Origin: a virus | IMG/VR virus record: IMGVR_UViG_3300018416_000146 | Span: 1-20,844 of that record | Reading direction: 5' to 3' (one strand) | Length of the DNA: 20,844 bases | Shown: positions 5,453 to 10,470 of the stretch, piece after piece | Layout: every line of letters begins with the position of its first letter | How positions within the stretch are numbered: the first letter of the stretch is position 1 | Made by a program: the position numbers and the translations under genes | Notes under the pieces: model-generated | Database searches by the model: none | What the model saw: only the letters and a program-made list of their open reading frames with translations | Told to the model about the DNA's origin: nothing

Positions 5453-5481
5453 TTGACATACCCGCCCAAAGTGCTTATAAT
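5453..5481 (+). promoter_or_regulatory. Sigma70 promoter of 48-aa gene
   Basis: TTGACA (5453-5458), 17 bp, TATAAT (5476-5481), about 20 nt of leader before an AAGGAGG site and the ATG at 5508. Confidence 0.85.
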
Positions 5482-5507
5482 AATACCATATTGTCAAGGA
5501 GGAAAAA

Positions 5508-5654
5508 ATGCAAAAAGAGAAAAAAGTCGCAAAAACCAAAGCAGTTTTGGTCAAAGAATTAGAGCAAGTTGTCAAAGTCGACAAAGGTTTCCTAAATTCG
5601 CTTGAAAGAGCAAATGCAGAAACAATCAAAAGATTAATCGACATCTGTTCCTAA
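5508..5654 (+). CDS. 48-aa helical protein, free-standing C-terminal module
   Basis: Begins MQKEKKVAKTKAVLVKELEQ and continues as two amphipathic helices ending in TIKRLIDICS. The pattern TKAVLVKEL...FLNSLERANAETIKRLIDI lines up with the C-terminal module of the protein at 4557-4868 (AKAELVAQI...LPTLVKAGKQDLQRLVDAI). So this looks like the second module expressed alone. It has its own promoter (5453-5481), a perfect AAGGAGG site 5-6 nt before the ATG and its own terminator (5659-5686), making it a solitary single-gene unit on the plus strand beside the DnaA boxes. It could compete with or partner the two-module proteins. Confidence 0.8.
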   Translation: MQKEKKVAKTKAVLVKELEQVVKVDKGFLNSLERANAETIKRLIDICS

Positions 5655-5658
5655 GTAG

Positions 5659-5686
5659 AACCCGCTTCGGCGGGTTTTATTTTTTT
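5659..5686 (+). terminator. Intrinsic terminator of 48-aa gene
   Basis: AACCCGC and GCGGGTT pair over 7 bp around a TTCG loop, followed by TTTTATTTTTTT. It starts 4 nt after the stop codon. Confidence 0.95.
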
Positions 5687-5697
5687 GAAAAAAGTTC

Positions 5698-5726
5698 TTG
5701 ACAAGAGCGGCAAAGTGTGCTACAAT
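5698..5726 (+). promoter_or_regulatory. Sigma70 promoter before second DnaA pair
   Basis: TTGACA (5698-5703), 17 bp, TACAAT (5721-5726). Upstream context AAAAAAGTTCTTGAC is close to that of the promoter at 5363-5391, and it is likewise followed by a DnaA-box pair. No gene with a ribosome site follows. Confidence 0.75.
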
Positions 5727-5771
5727 AATAGGGTGGGGGGCGGGATATGCTCGTGGCGCTGCGCAGAGACA

Positions 5772-5791
5772 TGTGGATAACCTGTGGATAA
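5772..5791 (+). promoter_or_regulatory. Tandem DnaA boxes, pair 2
   Basis: TGTGGATAA at 5772-5780 and 5783-5791, with the same 11-bp phasing and the same ACC linker as the pair at 5405-5424, 367 bp away. Confidence 0.75.
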
Positions 5792-5816
5792 GTCGCTCCT
5801 TGACAGAAAGACTTAT

Positions 5817-5844
5817 ATCGTTTCGGTACTGCACTGCTCGGCGC
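5817..5844 (+). repeat. 28-bp repeat, copy 2
   Basis: ATCGTTTCGGTACTGCACTG followed by CTCGGCGC. It is 43 bp upstream of copy 3. Confidence 0.75.
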
Positions 5845-5859
5845 CTGCGGCTTCATCAA

Positions 5860-5887
5860 ATCGTTTCGATACTGCACTGCTCGGCGC
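5860..5887 (+). repeat. 28-bp repeat, copy 3
   Basis: Same repeat with GATACT in place of GGTACT. Its 3' end runs into a GC-rich hairpin (GGCGCG / CGCGCC, 5883-5899). Confidence 0.75.
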
Positions 5888-5899
5888 GCTTCGCGCGCC
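5883..5899. other. GC-rich hairpin
   Basis: GGCGCG and CGCGCC form a 6-bp stem with a CTTCG loop. No T-run follows on either strand, so it is not an intrinsic terminator; it sits between a repeat copy and the Fur-like box. Confidence 0.5.
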
Positions 5900-5907
5900 T
5901 AAATGCG

Positions 5908-5926
5908 AATGAGAATCATTCTCATT
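5908..5926. promoter_or_regulatory. Fur-box-like 9-1-9 palindrome
   Basis: AATGAGAATCATTCTCATT is a perfect inverted repeat with one central base. It matches the Fur consensus core TGATAATNATTATCA at 13 of 15 positions, with the two differences symmetric. Fur is the ferrous-iron-responsive repressor of many proteobacteria. No gene start lies immediately beside it; it is about 120 bp from the promoter at 6014-6042. Confidence 0.6.
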
Positions 5927-5934
5927 TACAAGGC

Positions 5935-5964
5935 AAAAGAAAAATCCCACCTTTCGGCGAGATT
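5935..5964 (-). terminator. Intrinsic terminator of leftward control-region RNA
   Basis: On the minus strand a 9-bp stem (AATCTCGCC / GGTGGGATT, two G-T pairs) with a GAAA loop is followed by TTTCTTTT. It would stop transcripts from the minus-strand promoters at 6249-6277 and 6418-6446. Confidence 0.65.
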
Positions 5965-6013
5965 CCCCGTTTTATATATAATGAAGAAATATGAAGTAAA
6001 TATTAAAAGTGCC

Positions 6014-6042
6014 TTGAGGTGTCCAGCAATCGTTGATATAAT
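6014..6042 (+). promoter_or_regulatory. Rightward promoter into TCGG segment
   Basis: TTGAGG (6014-6019), 17 bp, TATAAT (6037-6042), start near 6049. It would transcribe the TCGG-rich segment in the opposite direction to the ~305-nt RNA. No ribosome site follows, so the product is probably non-coding. Confidence 0.55.
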
Positions 6043-6043
6043 C

Positions 6044-6256
6044 TCGGTATGAGTCCACCTCTCGGCGTATCGATTGTGAGTTCATTCTCGGTATGGATTC
6101 TCGGAAAGGTCGATAAATCGGTTCTATCCTTCGAATCGTTGGAGGTGGTCGGAAGTTCTGCCGTTTTCCTTGCTCTCAGTCGGTTGCCCTTTCGGAGGTC
6201 GGAGAGTTGGTTTCCTTCTCGGTTATTTCCCTCTCAATCAATATAAATATTATCGG
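6044..6256 (+). repeat. Strand-biased TCGG cluster
   Basis: TCGG occurs eleven times here, beginning at 6044, 6062, 6088, 6101, 6118, 6149, 6180, 6192, 6199, 6219 and 6253, often as CTCGG. The complement CCGA is absent on this strand. Random expectation for a 4-mer in 213 nt is about one. The spacing is irregular, so these are not classical iterons; short protein- or primase-recognition sites are possible. Confidence 0.6.
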
Positions 6257-6277
6257 TTATTTTTCCCCTTTGGTCAA
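6249..6277 (-). promoter_or_regulatory. Leftward promoter of ~305-nt RNA
   Basis: TTGACC (6277-6272), 17 bp, GATAAT (6254-6249) on the minus strand. It is one mismatch from consensus in each hexamer. Confidence 0.6.
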
Positions 6278-6366
6278 GTCTTTTTTCAAAATAATTTGAA
6301 ATTAATTATTTAAAATTTTCTTGACTTTTTTGGCGTTTCGTGTTATTGGGGTTAGAAGTTCGTGCG

Positions 6367-6428
6367 TGGTTTAAAATTTGTTCGCTTCGCTTTATCTAAA
6401 CTTGTTTAGATAAACAAATTTTAAACCA
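6367..6428. repeat. T-shaped palindrome, left copy
   Basis: A 16-bp perfect outer stem (TGGTTTAAAATTTGTT at 6367-6382, its complement at 6413-6428) encloses a 10-bp inner hairpin (TTATCTAAAC / GTTTAGATAA, 6392-6413) and a small GC-GAA-GC stem. The result is a three-armed structure. A homologous element with the same outer arms lies at 9028-9091; comparison of inner arms and flanks shows the two are in opposite orientation. Confidence 0.8.
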
Positions 6429-6446
6429 TGTTTCCGTTTTTGTCAA
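6418..6446 (-). promoter_or_regulatory. Outward promoter in left palindrome
   Basis: TTGACA (6446-6441), 17 bp, TAAAAT (6423-6418) on the minus strand; the -10 lies inside the outer palindrome arm. It points left, away from the gene block at 6556-8849. Confidence 0.65.
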
Positions 6447-6516
6447 ATTTTGTGTCAAGATTTTTTGAGGATTTTTTTACAGGATTTTGGGGTAAAAGTC
6501 AAGTCGTTTTCGAAAT

Positions 6517-6541
6517 AAAAAAAGGGGCAATTTCTTGCCCC
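6517..6541 (-). terminator. Intrinsic terminator of middle minus-strand block
   Basis: GGGGCAA and TTGCCCC pair over 7 bp around a GAAA loop on the minus strand, followed by seven T. It lies 15 nt after the last gene of the block. Confidence 0.95.
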
Positions 6542-6555
6542 CTAATGTCGCCCCC

Positions 6556-7071
6556 TTAGTGCAATCTGAAATGCTGATTCCATTCTCTAGCGTTGCAAAC
6601 AATCGCCCCCATGTCGGAAAGTTGGGCTAGGTTAGAATCATTATCATCATAGAAATATTTAACAATCTTATTAAATGGCTTTAGATTAAAAAACGGATTT
6701 AAAAGATTTCTCTTTAATTTCCAATCGGTCATATTTTCCCCAATAGGTCTTGATTTAACATAGTCATAATAAATCCCCATTGAGTGGATATATTCCCAAT
6801 CCCATTTGGTAAGTTCCCTTGCTGTGCAAAGAATGATGATGTCGCCATTCTTATAATCGTTGACAAGTTGCCAATACATAGGAAGTAAATCATCATTAAA
6901 GATGTTCTCTTTAGTGTTGTTAGCTTTCCAATGTTCAAGGTCTAGTTTTCCATTTTGATCCATTTTTGCTCGGTGGCTAGAATCTATAATCGTTCCGTCT
7001 AAGTCATAGATTCTAATTTTAGGAAACGGATTAAATAACCTATCAACAAATTTAGTTTTAGTTTTCATCAT
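6556..7071 (-). CDS. HAD-superfamily phosphatase
   Basis: About 171 residues starting at the double methionine MMKTKTKFVDRLFNPF; the ATG at 7071 overlaps the upstream stop as ATGA, and the next ATG is equally possible. HAD motif I is YDLDGTIIDSSH (about residues 21-32, with both nucleophile-type Asp), motif II is IILCTARELT (about 76-85), motif III is the Lys in TDWKLKRN, and motif IV is FYDDNDSN. The family removes phosphate from small molecules or polynucleotide ends; phage members include 5'-nucleotidases and the 3'-phosphatase part of polynucleotide kinases. No kinase domain is present. The pairing with a DEDDh exonuclease in the same operon suggests a nucleic-acid or nucleotide salvage role. 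Confidence 0.8.
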   Translation of the reverse strand: MMKTKTKFVDRLFNPFPKIRIYDLDGTIIDSSHRAKMDQNGKLDLEHWKANNTKENIFNDDLLPMYWQLVNDYKNGDIIILCTARELTKWDWEYIHSMGIYYDYVKSRPIGENMTDWKLKRNLLNPFFNLKPFNKIVKYFYDDNDSNLAQLSDMGAIVCNAREWNQHFRLH

Positions 7072-7331
7072 GCCCCCCAAATATAATGCCTTGCAATATT
7101 TGTTGCTTGAGCAATAAACATAACAATAGTTAAAAACATGAGCTTTCTTTTTTCTTGAGACCATGCAACCCAATATATGCAAAGATTCCCAACAAAAATA
7201 AAAAACCATGCAAATTCAAAGGGCAAGGGCAATAGCCCTTGAATCCCTATAGCGATACAGAAAGTTGAAAGCGTGAAAACCATATTCTGAATTTGTCTTA
7301 GCTTTTGTTCGGCTAGAGTTTCAATTTTCAT
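7068..7331 (-). CDS. Small membrane protein, 87 aa
   Basis: Unrecognised. The N-terminus is a short polar helix (MKIETLAEQKLRQIQN), then two hydrophobic segments (about residues 17-34 and 40-57) and, after a basic turn (QEKRK), a third (about 63-76). This looks like a three-helix inner-membrane protein with no conserved motif I can name. GGGGG precedes the ATG at 7331, which overlaps the upstream gene as ATGA. Confidence 0.7.
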   Translation of the reverse strand: MKIETLAEQKLRQIQNMVFTLSTFCIAIGIQGLLPLPFEFAWFFIFVGNLCIYWVAWSQEKRKLMFLTIVMFIAQATNIARHYIWGA

Positions 7332-7525
7332 TTTGCCCCCTTTCCCTTTATTCTTGTTTCTGAAATGTGCTTATTCATTCTATGCCATTCCTTATCAAAA
7401 AGAATTGCTTTGTGCCATTCTTCCTTGCTAGTGAATCCATGCTTTTTAAAGTCTGGAATCTCTTTATCTAGTTTTTTGAGTGTGTCGCTCTTTTCGTTAA
7501 ATTCTAATTCTAATTGTTTTGCCAT
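7328..7525 (-). CDS. Charged hypothetical protein, 65 aa
   Basis: Unrecognised soluble protein beginning MAKQLELEFNEKSDTLKKLD, with a central HGFTSKEEWHKAILFDKEWH stretch and a basic end (RIKGKGAK). GGGGG lies before the ATG at 7525. The two W-H pairs are curious but match no motif I know. It is the gene between the exonuclease and the membrane protein in a four-gene overlapping set. Confidence 0.65.
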   Translation of the reverse strand: MAKQLELEFNEKSDTLKKLDKEIPDFKKHGFTSKEEWHKAILFDKEWHRMNKHISETRIKGKGAK

Positions 7526-7534
7526 AGTTCCCCC

Positions 7535-8416
7535 TTATAGTGGCATTTCCATTTGTAAGGCTTGTTGCTTTACATTTGGCTTTTTAGTTTTCTTAGTTGC
7601 TTTTGCTTTCCCTAGTCTTAGCTGTCTTTTCTTAGTAGCTGAATAGCCCTTTTTCAAGTGTTGCCAAGATGGTGTTTTAACATTATTAACAAATTCAGCT
7701 TTTATAATTCTTTTCCATTTGCCCCAAAAGTGAGCGAATAGCTGAAATTCTAAAAGCGAATCTCTTAATGCTGTATGCTGTTCTTGATACCATAAATCAC
7801 GATTAATATATCTCATGCAAGATTGAGCCGAATAAGACGGATTCCCTTTCTCGGTAGTCATCTGATTCTTTTCTTCTTCAGTCAAATTATTAACCCAATT
7901 CAAATAATTGCGATTCATAAAAAGAGTTGCCCCTATATCCATTAAACAAACATAATCAACATTTCTAGGTAAAAAGAAAGTCTTATCCGTGAGTTGTTGA
8001 TGTGTTTTTCTAATGGTGGCAATCTCGCTTGAATCCGTGCCAATATCAAAATTAAAATTATAAGATGTAAGATATTGAACATTCATAGCGTGTAAATAGT
8101 CTTGCCATTCCTTGATAATATCTTTCCATTTTTTAACCTTATGTGGATTATTGATAGCATCTTTTAATGCTCTTGCCATAGATTTATTATAGCCGAAGTT
8201 ATGTCCCTCTTTATTCTGATGTAGAAATAAAGATAAATCTTCAATAACTTCTTTTACATAGTAATCCATTTTAACAACATTAAAAGAGTTCTCTTGCTCT
8301 ATATCTCCGAAAGTTGCCCCAAAGTGATATACCATTCTAGGCGTTTCATTGATAAAAGTAGTTTCAGTATCTACGACACATACAATAGTATGTGCCGTAT
8401 TCGTTCTAGGCGACAT
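7535..8416 (-). CDS. DEDDh-type 3'-5' exonuclease
   Basis: A 293-residue protein with the RNase T / DNA polymerase epsilon-type exonuclease motifs. Motif I is VCVVDTETTFI (residues about 12-22; Asp and Glu metal ligands). Motif II is LTSYNFNFDIG (about 115-125; Asp). Motif III is EQHTALRDSLLEF (about 216-228), giving the His and Asp of the DEDDh class. The C-terminal 50 residues are very basic (KKGYSATKKRQLRLGKAKA onward), probably binding nucleic acid. Such enzymes degrade single-stranded DNA or RNA from the 3' end. Its start overlaps the upstream stop as TAATG, with GGGGG as ribosome site. Confidence 0.85.
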   Translation of the reverse strand: MSPRTNTAHTIVCVVDTETTFINETPRMVYHFGATFGDIEQENSFNVVKMDYYVKEVIEDLSLFLHQNKEGHNFGYNKSMARALKDAINNPHKVKKWKDIIKEWQDYLHAMNVQYLTSYNFNFDIGTDSSEIATIRKTHQQLTDKTFFLPRNVDYVCLMDIGATLFMNRNYLNWVNNLTEEEKNQMTTEKGNPSYSAQSCMRYINRDLWYQEQHTALRDSLLEFQLFAHFWGKWKRIIKAEFVNNVKTPSWQHLKKGYSATKKRQLRLGKAKATKKTKKPNVKQQALQMEMPL

Positions 8417-8589
8417 TAATTTGCCCCCTTATAATCAGCATTAACTTTTAATGCTTTTGCGATATTGGAAATATCAACCTTAGTTGCTCTCTCCAATGCT
8501 GGAAGATTTAAGCTAGTTTGCTCAGTAATGATTTTAACCATTTGAGATTTAGTTAAATCTTCATAATATTTAGGCTTTTTATTTTCCAT
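8416..8589 (-). CDS. 57-aa protein, free-standing C-terminal module
   Basis: Begins MENKKPKYYEDLTKSQMVKI at the ATG 8589, chosen over an upstream GTG because AAAAGGA stands 7 nt before it. The segment TKSQMVKIITEQTSLNLPAL then ERATKVDISNIAKAL lines up with the C-terminal module of the protein at 4557-4868 and with the solitary 48-residue protein at 5508-5654. It therefore belongs to the same module family, a pair of amphipathic helices of unknown role. Confidence 0.65.
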   Translation of the reverse strand: MENKKPKYYEDLTKSQMVKIITEQTSLNLPALERATKVDISNIAKALKVNADYKGAN

Positions 8590-8633
8590 AATATTTCCTT
8601 TTGTTGTAGTGGCTTTAGTAAGGGTAGCCACAA

Positions 8634-8849
8634 TTAACCCTGTTGAAGTTTTTGCTTGAGTGAGCGTATCAATCCATTATATTTATTGATAGCCTTTTCA
8701 AAGTCTTTATATTCTTTTCCTATTGCTTTAGTAAGTTTAACATTTCTATTTGCTTTCCTAAATAGGTCTAGTTTTTGCTTAACCTCTAGCCTTTCTTGTT
8801 CGGCTTGATGTTTCGCTTTCAGTAAGTGCATATATAATTTATCGTGCAT
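8634..8849 (-). CDS. Coiled-coil protein, 71 aa
   Basis: First gene of the middle minus-strand block, beginning MHDKLYMHLLKAKHQAEQER. It is almost entirely helical and highly charged, with heptad-like leucines, and ends in LIRSLKQKLQQG. AAGGAG lies about 10 nt before the ATG, and the promoter at 8884-8912 is just upstream. Function unknown. Confidence 0.7.
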   Translation of the reverse strand: MHDKLYMHLLKAKHQAEQERLEVKQKLDLFRKANRNVKLTKAIGKEYKDFEKAINKYNGLIRSLKQKLQQG

Positions 8850-8883
8850 AGTGTTTAATCTCCTTAGTAATTAACATATAAAA

Positions 8884-8912
8884 AGTATAAAACATTTATA
8901 GAAAGTTTGCAA
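8884..8912 (-). promoter_or_regulatory. Promoter of middle minus-strand block
   Basis: TTGCAA (8912-8907), 17 bp, TATACT (8889-8884) on the minus strand, with a leader of about 28 nt to the gene at 8849. It is weaker than the other promoters here. Confidence 0.55.
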
Positions 8913-8941
8913 AACATTTAAAAAAAGTTGCCGAAAAAAGT

Positions 8942-8959
8942 TGACACAAAATTTGACAT
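8942..8959. repeat. 18-bp repeat, inverted copy at 6437-6454
   Basis: TTGACACAAAATTTGACA lies left of the right-hand palindrome. Its exact complement is beside the left palindrome at about 6437-6454. The -35 hexamer of the left outward promoter is part of that copy, so the inverted repetition extends beyond the palindromes themselves. Confidence 0.65.
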
Positions 8960-9009
8960 TTTCGCAAAAATCGTGTATGAGAATCGCCTAAAATTTCTTG
9001 ACACAAAAG

Positions 9010-9038
9010 TTGACATTTTCTCGTGCGTGGTTTAAAAT
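9010..9038 (+). promoter_or_regulatory. Outward promoter in right palindrome
   Basis: TTGACA (9010-9015), 17 bp, TAAAAT (9033-9038), with the -10 inside the outer palindrome arm. It mirrors the promoter at 6418-6446 and points right, toward the plus-strand genes. Confidence 0.7.
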
Positions 9039-9091
9039 TTGTTTATCAAACAAAGTTTGATTAACCCGAAGGGTAAACAAATTTTAAACCA
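9028..9091. repeat. T-shaped palindrome, right copy
   Basis: An 18-bp perfect outer stem (arms 9028-9045 and 9074-9091) encloses a 7-bp hairpin (ATCAAAC / GTTTGAT) and a small ACCC-GAA-GGGT hairpin. The outer arms match those of the element at 6367-6428 over 16 bp, while the inner arms differ in sequence but keep their shape. Confidence 0.8.
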
Positions 9092-9118
9092 TGTTCAAGT
9101 TTTTAATTTAAAAAAAAG

Positions 9119-9147
9119 TTGAACAAAATTTAAAAAGGAGTTATAAT
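9119..9147 (+). promoter_or_regulatory. Promoter of 54-aa gene
   Basis: TTGAAC (9119-9124), 17 bp, TATAAT (9142-9147). The predicted start site coincides with the ATG at 9154. Confidence 0.6.
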
Positions 9148-9153
9148 AGAATT

Positions 9154-9318
9154 ATGAAAATGGAAAATATGACAAAGCAACAATTAATCGACAGCATTAA
9201 CAAAGCTGAAAAATTAATTAATAATAAAAAGTGGATTAAATCTCAGTCAAAATTTTGGGTTGGGGTTTATGTTGTTCATCTTGCTAAGTTAAGGCAAGAA
9301 TTAAAAGGGAGAAAATAA
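9154..9318 (+). CDS. 54-aa helical hypothetical protein
   Basis: Begins MKMENMTKQQLIDSINKAEK and ends VHLAKLRQELKGRK: two short helices with a tryptophan-containing linker. The ATG at 9154 lies 7 nt after a -10 box, so the mRNA may be leaderless; a second ATG at 9169 would give 49 residues. The first gene of the plus-strand block, just right of the palindrome. Function unknown. Confidence 0.6.
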   Translation: MKMENMTKQQLIDSINKAEKLINNKKWIKSQSKFWVGVYVVHLAKLRQELKGRK

Positions 9319-9320
9319 AT

Positions 9321-9443
9321 ATGAAAAGATATAGTAAATTAAAAAGAAATGAGCCTGATTATTTATTAAGCTGTTTCTTTGGTGGGGTGGCTGTCTTAGT
9401 TGCAGTTGCATTATTTACATTAATGTATCATGGGGTATTATAA
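9321..9443 (+). CDS. 40-aa single-pass membrane protein
   Basis: Begins with a basic soluble stretch (MKRYSKLKRNEPDYLL) followed by one hydrophobic helix (GGVAVLVAVALFTLMY). GGGAGA precedes the start, and the stop overlaps the next ATG as TAATG. The positive N-terminus predicts an inside-facing N-terminus. Function unknown. Confidence 0.6.
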   Translation: MKRYSKLKRNEPDYLLSCFFGGVAVLVAVALFTLMYHGVL

Positions 9444-9625
9444 TGGAAAGGTATAGAGTAGAATTATCTTTAAATATTTGGTGTGATGATGACGACCAAG
9501 CAAGGCAAATCGCACAGAACATATGCGACGAGCAAAAGCAAAGATTTGATAATCGTTGCCAAGTGGTGAGCCTTCAAGAGTCGCCCTTTGGCTCATTACA
9601 CGAAAGGCAGTTAGAATTATTCTAG
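9443..9625 (+). CDS. 60-aa acidic hypothetical protein
   Basis: Begins MERYRVELSLNIWCDDDDQA, continues through a helix (ARQIAQNICDEQKQRF) and ends HERQLELF. The layout, one beta strand, then an acidic loop, helix and second strand (NRCQVVSLQE), suggests a small ferredoxin-like fold. It is coupled to the upstream membrane protein by TAATG. Function unknown. Confidence 0.65.
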   Translation: MERYRVELSLNIWCDDDDQARQIAQNICDEQKQRFDNRCQVVSLQESPFGSLHERQLELF

Positions 9626-9757
9626 CATATAGGGGGGTTAGTTGACTACCTAACCACCCACGCTCTGGACACCCCCACGCGTACGACTTTTGAAAAATTT
9701 GCGAACCGTAAAAAGACGCGAAACTTTGCATCATAATGATGCTCACATAAATACTTC
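9626..9757. other. Intergenic region with two inverted repeats
   Basis: No gene. It holds GGTTAG / CTAACC (6 bp, 8-nt loop) near 9637-9656 and the palindrome GCATCAT-A-ATGATGC at 9728-9742. The latter lies 16 bp before the -35 of the terminase promoter and could be an operator. The first hairpin has no T-run and is a poor terminator. Confidence 0.45.
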
Positions 9758-9786
9758 TTGACACGAGGATTAAAATTTGGTATAAT
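9758..9786 (+). promoter_or_regulatory. Promoter of the terminase gene
   Basis: TTGACA (9758-9763), 17 bp, TATAAT (9781-9786). The next ATG is at 9793, where the RNA should start, so the message is predicted to be leaderless. Confidence 0.85.
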
Positions 9787-9792
9787 TCAAGT

Positions 9793-10245
9793 ATGAAAAA
9801 TGAAATTGTAACCAAGATGAGTCCAGAGGGTCTAGAAATAGCTAATAACTATTTAGAACTCGGGAATATACAAGCCGTATGCCTTCGCATGAAATTAGAC
9901 GAAAATACCGTTCAAGAATATTTAGGGAAACGGGAAATTAAAGCATACATAGATCAAGTGTACTTAGATACAGGTTACAGGAATCGCTTTAAGTTAGCGA
10001 ATACACTTGATGATATAATTGAAAGAAAACTAGAAGAAGCAGACGAAAGTCAAATTTATACTAACAAAGACCTAGCGGATTTATTACAAATGGCACACAA
10101 GATGCGCATGGATGAAATCAAAGCTATGGCAGAGCTAGAAAAAGCAAAAACAGCTAATGTCAAAAATCAGACAAACGTACAGATCAACGAACTCCCATTT
10201 GGGCAAGGTAACTATGGAAAACTTATGGAGAAGTTGTTGAAATAA
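9793..10245 (+). CDS. Putative small terminase subunit
   Basis: A 150-residue protein beginning MKNEIVTKMSPEGLEIANNY. The N-terminal 50 residues look like an HTH (LELGNIQAVCLRMKLDENTV then QEYLGKREIKAYID), followed by long helices (KLANTLDDIIERKLEEADES, then a coiled-coil KMRMDEIKAMAELEKAKTA) and a short tail. This layout, HTH then oligomerising helices, is that of phage small terminase subunits, which recognise DNA for packaging. There is no large subunit beside it in this window. ATG 9793 coincides with the predicted transcription start. The terminase call is from architecture rather than a recognised signature, so another DNA-binding protein is possible. Confidence 0.5.
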   Translation: MKNEIVTKMSPEGLEIANNYLELGNIQAVCLRMKLDENTVQEYLGKREIKAYIDQVYLDTGYRNRFKLANTLDDIIERKLEEADESQIYTNKDLADLLQMAHKMRMDEIKAMAELEKAKTANVKNQTNVQINELPFGQGNYGKLMEKLLK

Positions 10246-10470
10246 ATGTACGCATATATGAGGGACGAAGAAATGCAAGAGCTTAGCACATATTGGAATG
10301 AAGGCCTTAGAGCCGACACAGTATTAAAAGAAGGGCACTACGGTGCCAGATTCTATGACAAACATGGAGTCATAATTAAAACAGAATTTTATAAAGGACA
10401 TAGCGAAAGCTACGCAGAAGATGCAGCCGAGAACTATGTATTTGGAATAAAAAAGATTGGCATACAGTAA
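10246..10470 (+). CDS. 74-aa hypothetical protein before iscU
   Basis: Starts directly after the upstream stop (MYAYMRDEEMQELSTYWNEG); internal ATG codons at 10258 and 10273 are alternatives because no good ribosome site marks the first. The middle part (GARFYDKHGVIIKTEFYKGH) looks like a beta hairpin and the end is helical. Its 3' end overlaps iscU by 14 nt. Not recognised. Confidence 0.55.
   Translation: MYAYMRDEEMQELSTYWNEGLRADTVLKEGHYGARFYDKHGVIIKTEFYKGHSESYAEDAAENYVFGIKKIGIQ

Larger units (their letters stand above)
5935..6242 (-). ncRNA. Candidate ~305-nt leftward control-region RNA
   Basis: A minus-strand promoter (6249-6277) and a terminator (5935-5964) define a transcript of about 305 nt with no reading frame that has a ribosome site. 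A 37-codon frame from about 6084 exists but has no such site. Read on this strand, the RNA has eleven CCGA motifs (TCGG on the plus strand). The plus-strand promoter at 6014-6042 makes an overlapping antisense transcript, an arrangement like plasmid replication-control RNA pairs. Confidence 0.5.

Noticed and set aside
5735-5745. G-quadruplex at the G-rich stretch
   Set aside because: Runs of G are present around 5731-5744 but the loops are too short and uneven for a convincing four-run motif.
5232-5887. CRISPR array
   Set aside because: Only three copies, unequal spacing (about 560 bp then 15 bp) and no cas genes.
5698-5994. 98-codon plus-strand frame over repeats and the Fur-like box
   Set aside because: Starts inside a promoter with no ribosome site and runs through DnaA boxes, repeats and hairpins, so it is an accidental open frame.
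6049-6246. 65-codon plus-strand frame in the TCGG cluster
   Set aside because: No ribosome site, composition driven by the TCGG motifs (many Ser and Phe), and an opposing terminator and promoter better explain the region.
6367-9091. Insertion sequence bounded by the palindromes
   Set aside because: No transposase or recombinase lies between them, and the outer arms are self-complementary hairpins rather than simple terminal inverted repeats with target duplications.
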